From a bacterium (GTDB lineage Bacteria > 4484-113 > JAFGCY01): a stretch of DNA of 47,113 nt. The translations under genes were made by a program, and so were the position numbers. This document shows, piece after piece, positions 7,607-15,587 of this stretch (positions are counted from its first letter, which is position 1; each line of letters begins with the position of its first letter). The notes beneath the pieces were generated by a model. That model saw only the letters and a program-made list of their open reading frames with translations. It was not told where the DNA came from and ran no database searches. The DNA lies in NCBI GenBank assembly GCA_020440605.1, contig JAGRNT010000025.1, forward strand, positions 1 through 47,113. Reading direction: 5' to 3'.

Positions 7607-9358
7607 TCAGCCGCGGATCTCGATCGTCTTCGATTCACTCTGCGGGATCGGGAAGAACTTGGAGAGCATCACCTGGTTGCGGCCGGAATGCTTGGCCGTA
7701 TAGAGCGCATGGTCCGCATTGTCAACGAACAGCGCGCTGATCTCCTCGACATTCTTGAGGAAGGCATCCCCCTCACCCGTGCTGCGCGAACCGCGCGAGA
7801 CCTCGGGCTTGAGGTTCGTATCAGCCGTGGTGGCCAGGCCCACGCTGACGGTAACCTGCTTGAAGGCGTCGCGCTGCAGGCTGATCGGGAACTGGTGCGC
7901 CTCCACCTTGCGCCTGAGCTGCTCGGCGATGCGCGGTGCGATCTCCGGCGGGGTGCCCTTCAGCACCACGGCGAATTCCTCGCCGCCCCAGCGGCCCACG
8001 AGGTCCGTGCCACGGAAGAAGGTCTTCAGGATCTGCGCCAGCTCCTGGATCACGAGGTTTCCCACCAGATGGCCATAGGTGTCGTTGATGCTCTTGAAGT
8101 GGTCGATGTCCATGTAGATCAGCCCGAGCGGGATGTCCTTGCAGTAGGCATCGTTGAGCATCGGGATGAACTTCTCCATGAAGCCGCCGTGGTTGTTGAG
8201 CTGCGTCAGGTTGTCGGTGTGGCTCTCGGTCTTGACCGTCGTGTAGTTGAGGCTGTTGGAGACCGCGATCGAGATCAGCGGCGCGATGCTCTGCAGGAAG
8301 GCGAAGGCGTCAGCGTCGAAGCTCTTCACGTGATGGCTGTCCAGGCAGAGCACGCCGAGCGCCTCCTGGCGGAACATCAGCGGCATGCAGGCCAGGGAGC
8401 GGATCTTCTTGCCGCGCTGGTTGAAGCTCTCCCAGCGCTTGTCCTCAAGCACGTCGTCAATCAGCACGCCCTCGCGGTTGCTGTAGCTCCAGCCGACCAC
8501 GCCCTGATCCAGCTTCACGCTGCGGGCCACGCCGGTCGCGGCTTCATCGCCGCTTTCGACCTTCAGCTCCAGGCGCTGCTCCTCCTGGTTGTAGATGTAG
8601 ATGCTGAACTTGTCGAAGTCGAAGCGGTTGCGCAGTGCCTCCACGATCTTGCCGAACAGCTCCTCCCAATCCAGTACGGAGATGATGTTCTCGAGGATCT
8701 GCAGCAGGGTCTGGACCTCGCGGTTGCGCTCCACCAGCGACTCCACGGAGAGGTCCGCACTGATCGCCTGCAGGCTCAGGTCACTGACCAGTTCCTCGCT
8801 GACCTGGTAGATCTCATCGATATTGCGCTTGATCTTGCGGACCAGCAGGGTTGCCGTGGCCATTGCGCCGAGACCCAGCAGCAGGTAGGCCATTGCCTCG
8901 GAGTTAGTGCTGAAGCTCGAAACCTCGGGATCCTTGCGGGCCAGCATGATGCTGAACATGTAGAGCATCACGGAAACGGCGGTCAGCAGCGAACCCGTGC
9001 CCCGCGGCAGCACGAAGTTGTAGAAGCTGTTGATCACCATCAGCGCGATCAGGTAGATCAGGATCATCAGCGGCTGCGACATGAACAGGTATGTCGCAGT
9101 GATGATGTCGATTGCGAGGCTCATCAGGAACAGCCGCTCGTTGTTGTCCGGCGTCGGCTCGGTGAAGCGGAACAGTGCCAGGTTCAGGACCGCCATCAGC
9201 CCGAGGCTGGCCCAGAACAGGAAGGGGCTGCCATAGCTGCTGGAGTCCTTGAAATGCAGCATCCAGATGAAGATGTAGCTGGATGTGAAGCCGATCAGTT
9301 TCGCAGCCACGAGATATGGCCAGAAGCGCGACGGGAGGTGGTAGACCTTCTGATTCAA
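7607..9358 (-). CDS. Membrane GAF-GGDEF diguanylate cyclase
   Basis: Predicted to make cyclic di-GMP from two GTP. The 583-residue protein has a hydrophobic N-terminal part with about six membrane segments (residues 12-170), a linker helix, a GAF sensor domain (about 205-370) and a C-terminal GGDEF domain. The active site reads GRWGGEEF near residue 457. An RGTD inhibitory-site motif lies five residues before it, so product feedback is likely. MDIDHFKSINDTYGH supplies the metal-binding Asp and substrate residues. No EAL domain is attached. TTG at 9358 is the only start upstream of the first membrane segment; TATAAT ends 9 nt before it. The start is therefore uncertain. The signal sensed by GAF is unknown. 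Confidence 0.9.
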   Translation of the reverse strand: MNQKVYHLPSRFWPYLVAAKLIGFTSSYIFIWMLHFKDSSSYGSPFLFWASLGLMAVLNLALFRFTEPTPDNNERLFLMSLAIDIITATYLFMSQPLMILIYLIALMVINSFYNFVLPRGTGSLLTAVSVMLYMFSIMLARKDPEVSSFSTNSEAMAYLLLGLGAMATATLLVRKIKRNIDEIYQVSEELVSDLSLQAISADLSVESLVERNREVQTLLQILENIISVLDWEELFGKIVEALRNRFDFDKFSIYIYNQEEQRLELKVESGDEAATGVARSVKLDQGVVGWSYSNREGVLIDDVLEDKRWESFNQRGKKIRSLACMPLMFRQEALGVLCLDSHHVKSFDADAFAFLQSIAPLISIAVSNSLNYTTVKTESHTDNLTQLNNHGGFMEKFIPMLNDAYCKDIPLGLIYMDIDHFKSINDTYGHLVGNLVIQELAQILKTFFRGTDLVGRWGGEEFAVVLKGTPPEIAPRIAEQLRRKVEAHQFPISLQRDAFKQVTVSVGLATTADTNLKPEVSRGSRSTGEGDAFLKNVEEISALFVDNADHALYTAKHSGRNQVMLSKFFPIPQSESKTIEIRG

Positions 9359-9367
9359 CCTGTCCCG

Positions 9368-9373
9368 ATTATA
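9368..9373 (-). promoter_or_regulatory. -10 box for the diguanylate cyclase gene
   Basis: A perfect TATAAT on the minus strand, ending 9 nt before the TTG start codon, in the 46-bp gap after dnaA. I found no good -35 element at the expected distance. Confidence 0.45.
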
Positions 9374-9380
9374 TCAGGAC

Positions 9381-9405
9381 GGGAGCTGCGCTGAGATGCG
9401 CTCCC
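9381..9405 (-). terminator. Inverted repeat after dnaA
   Basis: GGGAGC (9381-9386) and GCTCCC (9400-9405) form a 6-bp stem at the dnaA stop codon. No clear T run follows on the minus strand, so this is at best a weak terminator. Confidence 0.3.
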
Positions 9406-10799
9406 TACTTCAGCATCCGTGAGATCTGGCTGATCGCCTGCTCGATGTAGGGATCCTCCACGATCTCCGCCGTGATCTTGCTGGCGCCGTGGGAGACGGT
9501 GCTGTGGTCACGGTTGCCGAGCTCGGAGCCGATCTGGCTGAGCGTGAGGTTCGTGAATTCGCGGGCGAAGTACATCGCGATCATCCGTGCCAGGGCCACG
9601 CGCTTGGAGCGGTTGGAGCTGAGCAGCAGGCTGTCGCTGATGTTGAAGTACTCGCAGACGGCGTTGATGATCTGCCGCATGCTGACCTCGCGGCGGATCC
9701 CGCTTGTATCGAGGATGTCAGCCAGTACGCGTGCCGCGAACTCGATCGTCGGCGGGCTGCTGGAGAAGTCGCTGAAGGCCAGCAGACGCGTCAGTGCACC
9801 TTCAAGCTCACGGATGTTGCTGGTCACACGGTCTGCGATGAAGTAGCAGACTTCATCCGGCAGGTTGACCTTCTCCTGGCGGGCCTTCTGGCGCAGAATG
9901 GCAACGCGGGTCTCGAGGCTCGGATCTGCGATGTCGGCCACGAGCCCCATCCCGAAGCGGCTGATCAGACGTTCCTCCATGCCCTTGAGCGTGCGCGGCG
10001 GGCGGTCGGAGCTGATGATTATCTGCTTGCCGGCCTCCACGAGCTCCATGAAGGTGTGGAAGAACTCACTCTGGGTCTCGGACTTGCCGCTCAGGAACTG
10101 GATGTCGTCAATCAGCAGCACGTCGGCCTGGCGGTAGCGGCGGTGAAACTCGGACATGCGCTGGCCTGTGCGCACGTGCTCGATGAAGTCATTGGTGAAC
10201 TTCTCGCTCGTGACGTAGACCACGTTGTCAGCACGGCGGCTGCTCCAGACCTCGTGCCCGATGGCATGCATCAGGTGCGTCTTGCCCAGCCCGACCCCGC
10301 CGTAGAGGAACATCGGGTTGTAGCTCTGGCCGGGGCGCTGCGCCACCTGCCAGCAGGCGTTGTAGCAGAACTGGTTGTTGGCGCCGACCACGAATTCATT
10401 GAATGTGTAGTGCGGGTTGAGCAGCGGCTTCGTCGTCTGAGCGCGATGCACCACCTCATCCTGCTCCGTGCCTGCACTCGGGATCTCAATGCCATTGTCC
10501 GTGTGCTGCATTCCGCTGAAGGATGAAGGGGATTCGATTCCGCCTTCCCTGCCGGATACGACCTCCAGGCTGGCCCGGCGGCCGGTGATCAGCTCAGTGA
10601 GTTCAATGATGATCTCGCCGAACTGTTCCAGCACCCACTTGCGGTTCATGTCGTTGGCGGCGGAGATGACGAGCACGTCGTCTTCATAGGAAACGGCCGC
10701 AAGGGGCCGGATCAGCAGTTCATACTTCGGGCGGTTCGTCTGTTCGCAGAGTTGCTGTTTGATGATCTCGAGAAGATCTGTTGCGCTGTGGGTCTGCAT
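9405..10799 (-). CDS. dnaA: Chromosomal replication initiator protein DnaA
   Basis: AAA+ ATPase that binds DnaA boxes and opens the origin. The 464-residue protein has domain I (1-90), an acidic linker, then YTFNEFVVGANNQFCYNA before the Walker A motif GGVGLGKTH (near 170). Walker B is LLIDDIQF, sensor I is IISSDRPP, and the Box VII region is ERLISRFGMG. The C-terminal helix-turn-helix signature is NRDHSTVSHGASKI. ATG at 10799 gives a normal N-terminus; TTG at 10817 is possible. Neither has a clear ribosome site. dnaN, gyrB and recF do not follow. A 540-bp non-coding region lies upstream. Confidence 0.97.
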   Translation of the reverse strand: MQTHSATDLLEIIKQQLCEQTNRPKYELLIRPLAAVSYEDDVLVISAANDMNRKWVLEQFGEIIIELTELITGRRASLEVVSGREGGIESPSSFSGMQHTDNGIEIPSAGTEQDEVVHRAQTTKPLLNPHYTFNEFVVGANNQFCYNACWQVAQRPGQSYNPMFLYGGVGLGKTHLMHAIGHEVWSSRRADNVVYVTSEKFTNDFIEHVRTGQRMSEFHRRYRQADVLLIDDIQFLSGKSETQSEFFHTFMELVEAGKQIIISSDRPPRTLKGMEERLISRFGMGLVADIADPSLETRVAILRQKARQEKVNLPDEVCYFIADRVTSNIRELEGALTRLLAFSDFSSSPPTIEFAARVLADILDTSGIRREVSMRQIINAVCEYFNISDSLLLSSNRSKRVALARMIAMYFAREFTNLTLSQIGSELGNRDHSTVSHGASKITAEIVEDPYIEQAISQISRMLK

Positions 10800-11203
10800 A
10801 CAATTAGCGGCAGGCAATGACCCACCGACGCTCCGCCTCCTCGTAGTATTCCTCGTGATACTCCGTGAACAGGATGCTGAAAGTTGTCAACACCCTTCCA
10901 AATCAACCCGTTCACGTGTCGCTTATCCCCATTGCGGAACCGTGGAACTTGCATAAGTTGATAACCTCACTGCAGAGATCATCAGGCAATCCAGATTCTG
11001 TCAACGGGGATGCCCCTGATGCACCATCTCACGGCGCATCCTGCCTTCAAGAGGATCTAGGATATCAGACGCATAGGGCGCTGGCAAGACCAAATTGACC
11101 GCCCCGGCAAAAAATCCCTGATAATTTTCAGCCCAATCCTCATGCGGCTCCCACACGGTTTTCACATGCCTGATTCACGGCTGGAAGTCACATTAATATG
11201 GTT

Positions 11204-11234
11204 GTTCAAACCGGAACATTGAACCATGGTTAAA
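11204..11234. repeat. Overlapping inverted repeats upstream of the TPR gene
   Basis: GTTCAA (11204-11209) and TTGAAC (11219-11224) form an inverted repeat with a 9-nt spacer. The second arm overlaps a near-perfect 16-bp palindrome (11219-11234) centred on AACCATGGTT. The layout looks like a binding site for a dimeric regulator about 110 bp before the TPR gene. Confidence 0.4.
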
Positions 11235-11302
11235 TGTCAATTTCCCTGAGGGACAGGCAGCAGGAATCGCCGATTGAAGTGGCGCGAGCCGGACTGATGT
11301 AA

Positions 11303-11308
11303 TACAAT
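11303..11308 (+). promoter_or_regulatory. Possible -10 box of the TPR gene
   Basis: TACAAT, 31 nt before the ATG at 11340, with GGAGGA between them as ribosome site. No convincing -35 element at normal spacing; TTGAAG at 11274-11279 is 23 bp away. Confidence 0.35.
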
Positions 11309-11339
11309 TCTGCTACCTGCCCGCGGAGGAAGACTGAAA

Positions 11340-12128
11340 ATGAGCAACGCATCCGGAGTTATCGCCCGCCGTGAACTGAAAGCCGAGGAGCTGGCGGCCA
11401 AGGAACGCCTCGAGGAGAAGGGGAACGAGGCCCTGGACAACGATGACTACAAGCTGGCACTGGAATGCTTCCACAAGATCACGATCCTTGACGGTGCTGA
11501 TCCCAATGGCTGGAACATGCTCGGGGTCTGCTTCTCGAATCTCGAGTTCGCAAAGGAAGCCTGGCGTTCCTACATGCTGGCCCTGGCTGCGGATCCCGAG
11601 AATCTGGATGCCCTCTGGTACGCCTCGGAGTTCCTCTCCGGGATGGAGGACTTCGAGCTGGCGCGTCTGATGCTCAGCCGCTACATGGAGCTGGAGAGCG
11701 ACGAGGAACGCCTTGAGGAAGCACGTGAGGAGCTGGATGAGGTCAACCGCCAGCTCGGCGACCGTCGCAGTGGCACGAAGACCATCAACACCACCGATGA
11801 CGAGCTGGATGAGATGGAGATGCAGCTCGATGAAGATGGAGAAGATGAAGAGGAGCTCCCCGAGGGCTTCGCCGTCGACGAAGATGACGAGGCGGACTAC
11901 TCCATGGATTTCAGTGTCGCCGATGATGATTTCGAGGACGAGGCTGAAGAGAGCTTCGAGGATGACGATAACACTGGCATGTCAGACGAGGAGGAAGAGA
12001 CCTTCGTGGCCAGTGTGACCCTGCAGCTCACGGGCGTGGCGCTCAGCTGCCGCAACTGCGGCACAGCCCTGCCCGCTGATGCACCCTACTGCTTCAGCTG
12101 CAAGTCGATCTGCTTCTACGAGGACTGA
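11340..12128 (+). CDS. TPR protein with acidic linker and C-terminal zinc ribbon, function unknown
   Basis: A 262-residue protein without signal peptide. Residues 20-125 contain about three TPR-like helical hairpins (NEALDNDDYKLALECF, PNGWNMLGVCFSNL, PENLDALWYASEFL), usually a protein-binding scaffold. Residues 150-225 are extremely acidic and low in complexity. The end carries a four-cysteine knuckle, CRNCG...YCFSC (C-x2-C-x10-C-x2-C), expected to bind zinc. ATG at 11340 has GGAGGA upstream. Ten nt after its stop comes the lipoprotein gene, so the two are probably co-transcribed. I do not recognise the full architecture. An adaptor role is inferred only from the TPR and ribbon. Confidence 0.8.
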   Translation: MSNASGVIARRELKAEELAAKERLEEKGNEALDNDDYKLALECFHKITILDGADPNGWNMLGVCFSNLEFAKEAWRSYMLALAADPENLDALWYASEFLSGMEDFELARLMLSRYMELESDEERLEEAREELDEVNRQLGDRRSGTKTINTTDDELDEMEMQLDEDGEDEEELPEGFAVDEDDEADYSMDFSVADDDFEDEAEESFEDDDNTGMSDEEEETFVASVTLQLTGVALSCRNCGTALPADAPYCFSCKSICFYED

Positions 12129-12138
12129 ACATGCCCCG

Positions 12139-12831
12139 ATGCGGTTTAGCCCAACAACCGTCCTCTGCCTGCTCCTCCTGCTGTCGCTGGCCTGCGGTTG
12201 TGACAGGCTCGGCAGCCTGACCGACAACCGCGGCATTGACGTGGCTGATCAGCTCGGCCGTCTGCAGCTGGCCGTGCTCGAAGACAGCGGCGTCTCCTCC
12301 GAGGAAGCGGTGCAGGCCAGCACGGATGCACATGCCGCCGACGCACATGCCGCAGACACCCATTCCACTGCCCCGGACAGCGGTGGACAGGCCGTACGCA
12401 TCGCCGTTGTCAGCGTCGTGGACCAGTCGCTGTTTGCCGCTGCCGCTGCTGAGGATGGGGCGGATCCTGCGGAAGGTGCCGCTGCCGCGGCTGAGGCCGC
12501 GCTGCGCCGCGAACGCCAGGTGCGCCAGGCGATCAACGCGCGGCTGGTTGGCAACAGCCTGATCAGTGTGGTCCAGCCCGCGGCGGAACAGCTCGAGCTG
12601 GCCCGCAGCGAAGTGATCGGGATTGACAGCGCGGCACTCAGCCAGGCCACGGCCATGGCACTCGGAGAGGCCATGCATGTGGACTACGTGGTCAGCGTGC
12701 TGATCGACCGTGAGGGCCAGGACGTTGACATCGTGGCCCAGCACACTGCGGACGGGGCGATCGTCTTCCAGGAGACCCGGGACTGGAGCACGCGCCTGCG
12801 CGTGGCCGAGGCACCCGCCGCAGCCGAGTGA
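12139..12831 (+). CDS. Small putative lipoprotein of unknown function
   Basis: 230 residues starting MRFSPTTVLCLLLLLSLACGC, a lipoprotein-like signal peptide with Cys at 19 and 21, although the lipobox is not canonical. A low-complexity part follows (AHAADAHAADTHS, then Ala/Glu-rich). The C-terminal 90 residues (IDSAALSQATAMALGEAM, DYVVSVLIDREG) faintly recall envelope lipoproteins of the CsgG/LpoB/FlgO type, a guess from pattern only. ATG at 12139 has no ribosome site and is probably reached by coupling to the TPR gene. Its TGA stop directly abuts the dtd stop on the other strand. Confidence 0.7.
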   Translation: MRFSPTTVLCLLLLLSLACGCDRLGSLTDNRGIDVADQLGRLQLAVLEDSGVSSEEAVQASTDAHAADAHAADTHSTAPDSGGQAVRIAVVSVVDQSLFAAAAAEDGADPAEGAAAAAEAALRRERQVRQAINARLVGNSLISVVQPAAEQLELARSEVIGIDSAALSQATAMALGEAMHVDYVVSVLIDREGQDVDIVAQHTADGAIVFQETRDWSTRLRVAEAPAAAE

Positions 12832-13284
12832 TCAGCTGCGCTGCGCGGTGTCGACGATGATCGTCACCGGGCCCTCGTTGACGAGTTCAACTTCCATCAT
12901 CGCCCCGAATTCCCCGCTGGCGACATTCAGCCCATGCTCCTCCGCCAGCAGCTGCTTGAAGCTCTCCACCATTTTCGCCGCCCGCTCAGGTTCCATCGCC
13001 CCCGAGAAGGAAGGCCGGTTGCCGGAAGCAGTGGGAGCCGCCAGTGTGAACTGCGAGACCACAAGTACGCTGCCACCCACGGCGCTGACATCGAGGTTCA
13101 TCTTCCCCTCAGCGTCGGTGAAGATCCGCATCCCGGCGATCTTGCGCGCCGTTAAGCCCAGCTCCGCCTCGCTGTCATCCTTCATCACGCCGAGCAGCAC
13201 CAGGAGACCCTGCCCTATTTCTCCCGTGATCCGGCCGGCAACGCTCACTCGCGCGCGGCTGACGCGCTGCACGACGGCTCTCAA
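12832..13284 (-). CDS. dtd: D-aminoacyl-tRNA deacylase
   Basis: Removes D-amino acids, and misloaded glycine, from tRNA. The 150-residue protein has normal length. It begins MRAVVQRVSRARV and holds both active-site signatures, VVSQFTLAA and the C-terminal NEGPVTI. The start is TTG at 13284, which overlaps the rel stop (TTGA); it gives exactly the family N-terminus, and no other start is near. It is the last gene of the secDF-recJ-rel-dtd operon. Confidence 0.93.
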   Translation of the reverse strand: MRAVVQRVSRARVSVAGRITGEIGQGLLVLLGVMKDDSEAELGLTARKIAGMRIFTDAEGKMNLDVSAVGGSVLVVSQFTLAAPTASGNRPSFSGAMEPERAAKMVESFKQLLAEEHGLNVASGEFGAMMEVELVNEGPVTIIVDTAQRS

Positions 13285-15587
13285 GCGCCCTTCTCCCCTT
13301 CCCCGCCCGGTTCCTCCGGCAGGGCACGCTCCACGCCGTAGACATCCTCGATCTTGAGGATCACCTCCATCACCTGCTTCAGCTCGTGCATGTCCGCCAC
13401 CTCGACGATCAGATCGAAGTTGGCCATCTCGTCAGTGGCAACGGCGGAGGGCGAGGAACTGAATTCCGCACCGCCGAGGTTGATGCGGTTCTCGCTGAGG
13501 AAGCGCAGCACCTCGAACAGCAGGCCCACGCGGTTCAGTGAATGCACGCGGATGCGCGCGGGATAGCGCTTGTCCTCGGTCTGGCCGGACCACTCCACCT
13601 CGACGAGCGAGCCCTCGCGCAGATCCACCTGCAGGCGCGGGCAGTCCAGGCGGTGGACATACACCAGCCGGTCGGCGCGGTTGTGCACGCCGTAGAGCTT
13701 GTCACCGGGCACGGGGGTGCAGCAGGAGCGGATCTCCGCGCGGCTGCGCATCAGCTGCCCGCCCGCCAGCTGCAGGCCCAGCTCGTAGCCCACGCCACTG
13801 AGCAGGCTGACCTTGCGCGGCTGGCGCTCCGCATCCGCCTGGCGGCCCTTGACCGGACCCTGCTCCACACGCAGCTTGTGGATCTTCTTCAGTTCGGAAA
13901 TGATCGTGCTGGTCTCGAGCTCGCCGATGGCGATCTTCGAGTACATCTCGTCGATGCTGCGCACCTTCATGGTCTTCAGGAGCATTGCCAGCTTGTCATT
14001 CGCCATCAGGTTCAGCGGATACAGGCCCTGGCCCGTGATCAGCTGGCGCAGCAGCGTGCGGCCCGCGCTGATCCGCTCATCGCGGCTGGCGGCCTTGAAG
14101 TACTTGCGGATCTTCAGCATGCTCTTCGGAGAGCGCACCATCATCATGAATTCGGGACGCGGTGCCGCATTCTCCTCGCGGGCCTTGATCACCTCAACCA
14201 CGTCACCGTTGCGCAGCTCGTAGTTGAGCGGCACATGGTTGCCATTGACCTTGGCGCCGCGGATGCTGTGGCCGAGGTTCGTGTGGATGTAGTAGGCGAA
14301 GTCCACGGGCGTCGCCCCGGCCGGCAGGTTGACAACCTCGCCGCGCGGCGAGAGCACCAGCACCTGGTCGCCGTGCAGCGACTCGCGCGTGCGGGCCACG
14401 AACTCCTCGGAATTGACATCGTCCTCCGACAGTTCGCGGATGAACTCCAGCCAGCTTTCGTCCTTGACGATGCGCGCCAGCTGCGGCTTCTCCTTGTAGC
14501 TCCAGTGCGCCGCAATTCCCTGGCGGGCCTCGTAGTCCATCGACTCCGTGCGGATCTGGCATTCCACCCAGCTGCCCCCGGGGCCGATCACTGTGGTGTG
14601 CAGGGTCTGGTAGCCGTTCTCCTTGGGGCTGGCCACGAAGTCGCGGAAGCGCTCGAAGATCGGCTTCCAGCGGCCGTGGACCAGGCCCATCACCCGGTAG
14701 CAGTCCAGCTCCTGGCCCTCGATCACGATGCGGATCGCCAGCAGGTCGTAGATCCCGTCGATACCCACGCCCTGGATCTCCATCTTCTGGTGGATGCTCC
14801 AGAGGTGCTTGGAACGGCCGTAGATGCTGGCAACCCTGATCTCGTTGCGTTCCAGCAGGCCGCGCGTGGTGCTGATCATCTCCTGCAGCTTCTGTTCATG
14901 CTCATGGAAGTAGGTACTGACCTGCTTCTTGAGCGTGGCGTATTCCTCGGGGAAGAGGAACTGGAAGACCAGGTCCTCAAGTTCACTCGTGACTGTTCCG
15001 AGTCCCAGCCGCCGCGCGATCGGGATGTAGAACTCCAGGGTCTCTCGGCTGATGCGGATGCGCTTGTGGTCCGGCATCGAGCCCAGCGTCTTCATGTTGT
15101 GCAGGCGGTCGGCGATCTTGATCACGATCACGCGGTAGTCGTTGGTCATCGCCACGAACAGCTTCTGCAGGTTGCGCGCCTGGTCGGAAGCCTTGTTGCG
15201 GCCGGTGAAGCGCGCGAAGAAGTCGATCTTCTTGATCTTCGTCAGGCTGTCCACCATGTTGGCAACGTCATTTCCGAACAGCTGGCGGATCTGGTTGAGC
15301 CGGACGCTGGTGTCCTCCACCACGTCGTGCAGGATCGCGGCGATGATCGAGTCCGCGTCCATTTCGAGATCCATGCAGATCTCGGCGACCTCGAGTGGAT
15401 GCAGGATGTAGGGGCTGCCGTCCTTGCGCAGCTGGCCGTCATGGGCGCTCAGTGCCAGTTCGTAGGCATTGCGCAACCTGTCCCCGTCGAAGCGCGGCAT
15501 GCGCGCCCGCAGCCGGTTGCTTATGTCATTGAAGAGGCTGTCCGCCTCGTAGTAATCCGTGCCGCTGCTAACTGATCTGGCTGCCAT
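13281..15587 (-). CDS. rel: Bifunctional (p)ppGpp synthetase/hydrolase (Rel)
   Basis: Makes and degrades the stringent-response alarmone. The 768-residue protein has an HD hydrolase domain with YILHPLEVAEI, ILHDVVEDT (near 86) and DRLHNMKTL, all intact. The synthetase domain (about 245-370) contains YGRSKHLWSIHQKM, YDLLAIRIV and SPKENGYQTLHTT. A TGS domain lies near 410-470, a zinc-finger-like segment has CCTPVPGD and DCP, and a C-terminal ACT domain lies at about 680-760. The intact HD motif argues for the bifunctional form. ATG at 15587 overlaps the recJ end by 20 bp, so translation is coupled. No apt gene lies between recJ and rel. Confidence 0.95.
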   Translation of the reverse strand: MAARSVSSGTDYYEADSLFNDISNRLRARMPRFDGDRLRNAYELALSAHDGQLRKDGSPYILHPLEVAEICMDLEMDADSIIAAILHDVVEDTSVRLNQIRQLFGNDVANMVDSLTKIKKIDFFARFTGRNKASDQARNLQKLFVAMTNDYRVIVIKIADRLHNMKTLGSMPDHKRIRISRETLEFYIPIARRLGLGTVTSELEDLVFQFLFPEEYATLKKQVSTYFHEHEQKLQEMISTTRGLLERNEIRVASIYGRSKHLWSIHQKMEIQGVGIDGIYDLLAIRIVIEGQELDCYRVMGLVHGRWKPIFERFRDFVASPKENGYQTLHTTVIGPGGSWVECQIRTESMDYEARQGIAAHWSYKEKPQLARIVKDESWLEFIRELSEDDVNSEEFVARTRESLHGDQVLVLSPRGEVVNLPAGATPVDFAYYIHTNLGHSIRGAKVNGNHVPLNYELRNGDVVEVIKAREENAAPRPEFMMMVRSPKSMLKIRKYFKAASRDERISAGRTLLRQLITGQGLYPLNLMANDKLAMLLKTMKVRSIDEMYSKIAIGELETSTIISELKKIHKLRVEQGPVKGRQADAERQPRKVSLLSGVGYELGLQLAGGQLMRSRAEIRSCCTPVPGDKLYGVHNRADRLVYVHRLDCPRLQVDLREGSLVEVEWSGQTEDKRYPARIRVHSLNRVGLLFEVLRFLSENRINLGGAEFSSSPSAVATDEMANFDLIVEVADMHELKQVMEVILKIEDVYGVERALPEEPGGEGEKGA

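Larger units (their letters stand above)
10800..11339. promoter_or_regulatory. 540-bp non-coding region upstream of dnaA; possible origin or control region
   Basis: The longest gene-free stretch in the window, divergent between dnaA and the TPR gene, and more AT-rich than its surroundings. It contains one near-match to a DnaA box, TTATCCCCA at 10923-10931. A perfect -35-like TTGACA lies on the minus strand near 10884-10889, without a matching -10. Short AT-rich runs occur around 11109-11130 and 11190-11235, with palindromes at 11204-11234. Only one DnaA-box-like site was seen, so an origin is possible but not shown. Confidence 0.35.

Noticed and set aside
7346..9394. 682-codon plus-strand frame
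   Set aside because: Antisense to the diguanylate cyclase and cupin genes; no motifs or ribosome site. Shadow frame.
10800..11339. Definite replication origin
   Set aside because: Only one near DnaA box (TTATCCCCA) was found and no box cluster, so I list it only as a possible origin or control region.
13542..15575. 677-codon plus-strand frame
   Set aside because: Antisense to rel, with His/Leu/Ala-rich composition and no recognisable domain; shadow of the real gene.
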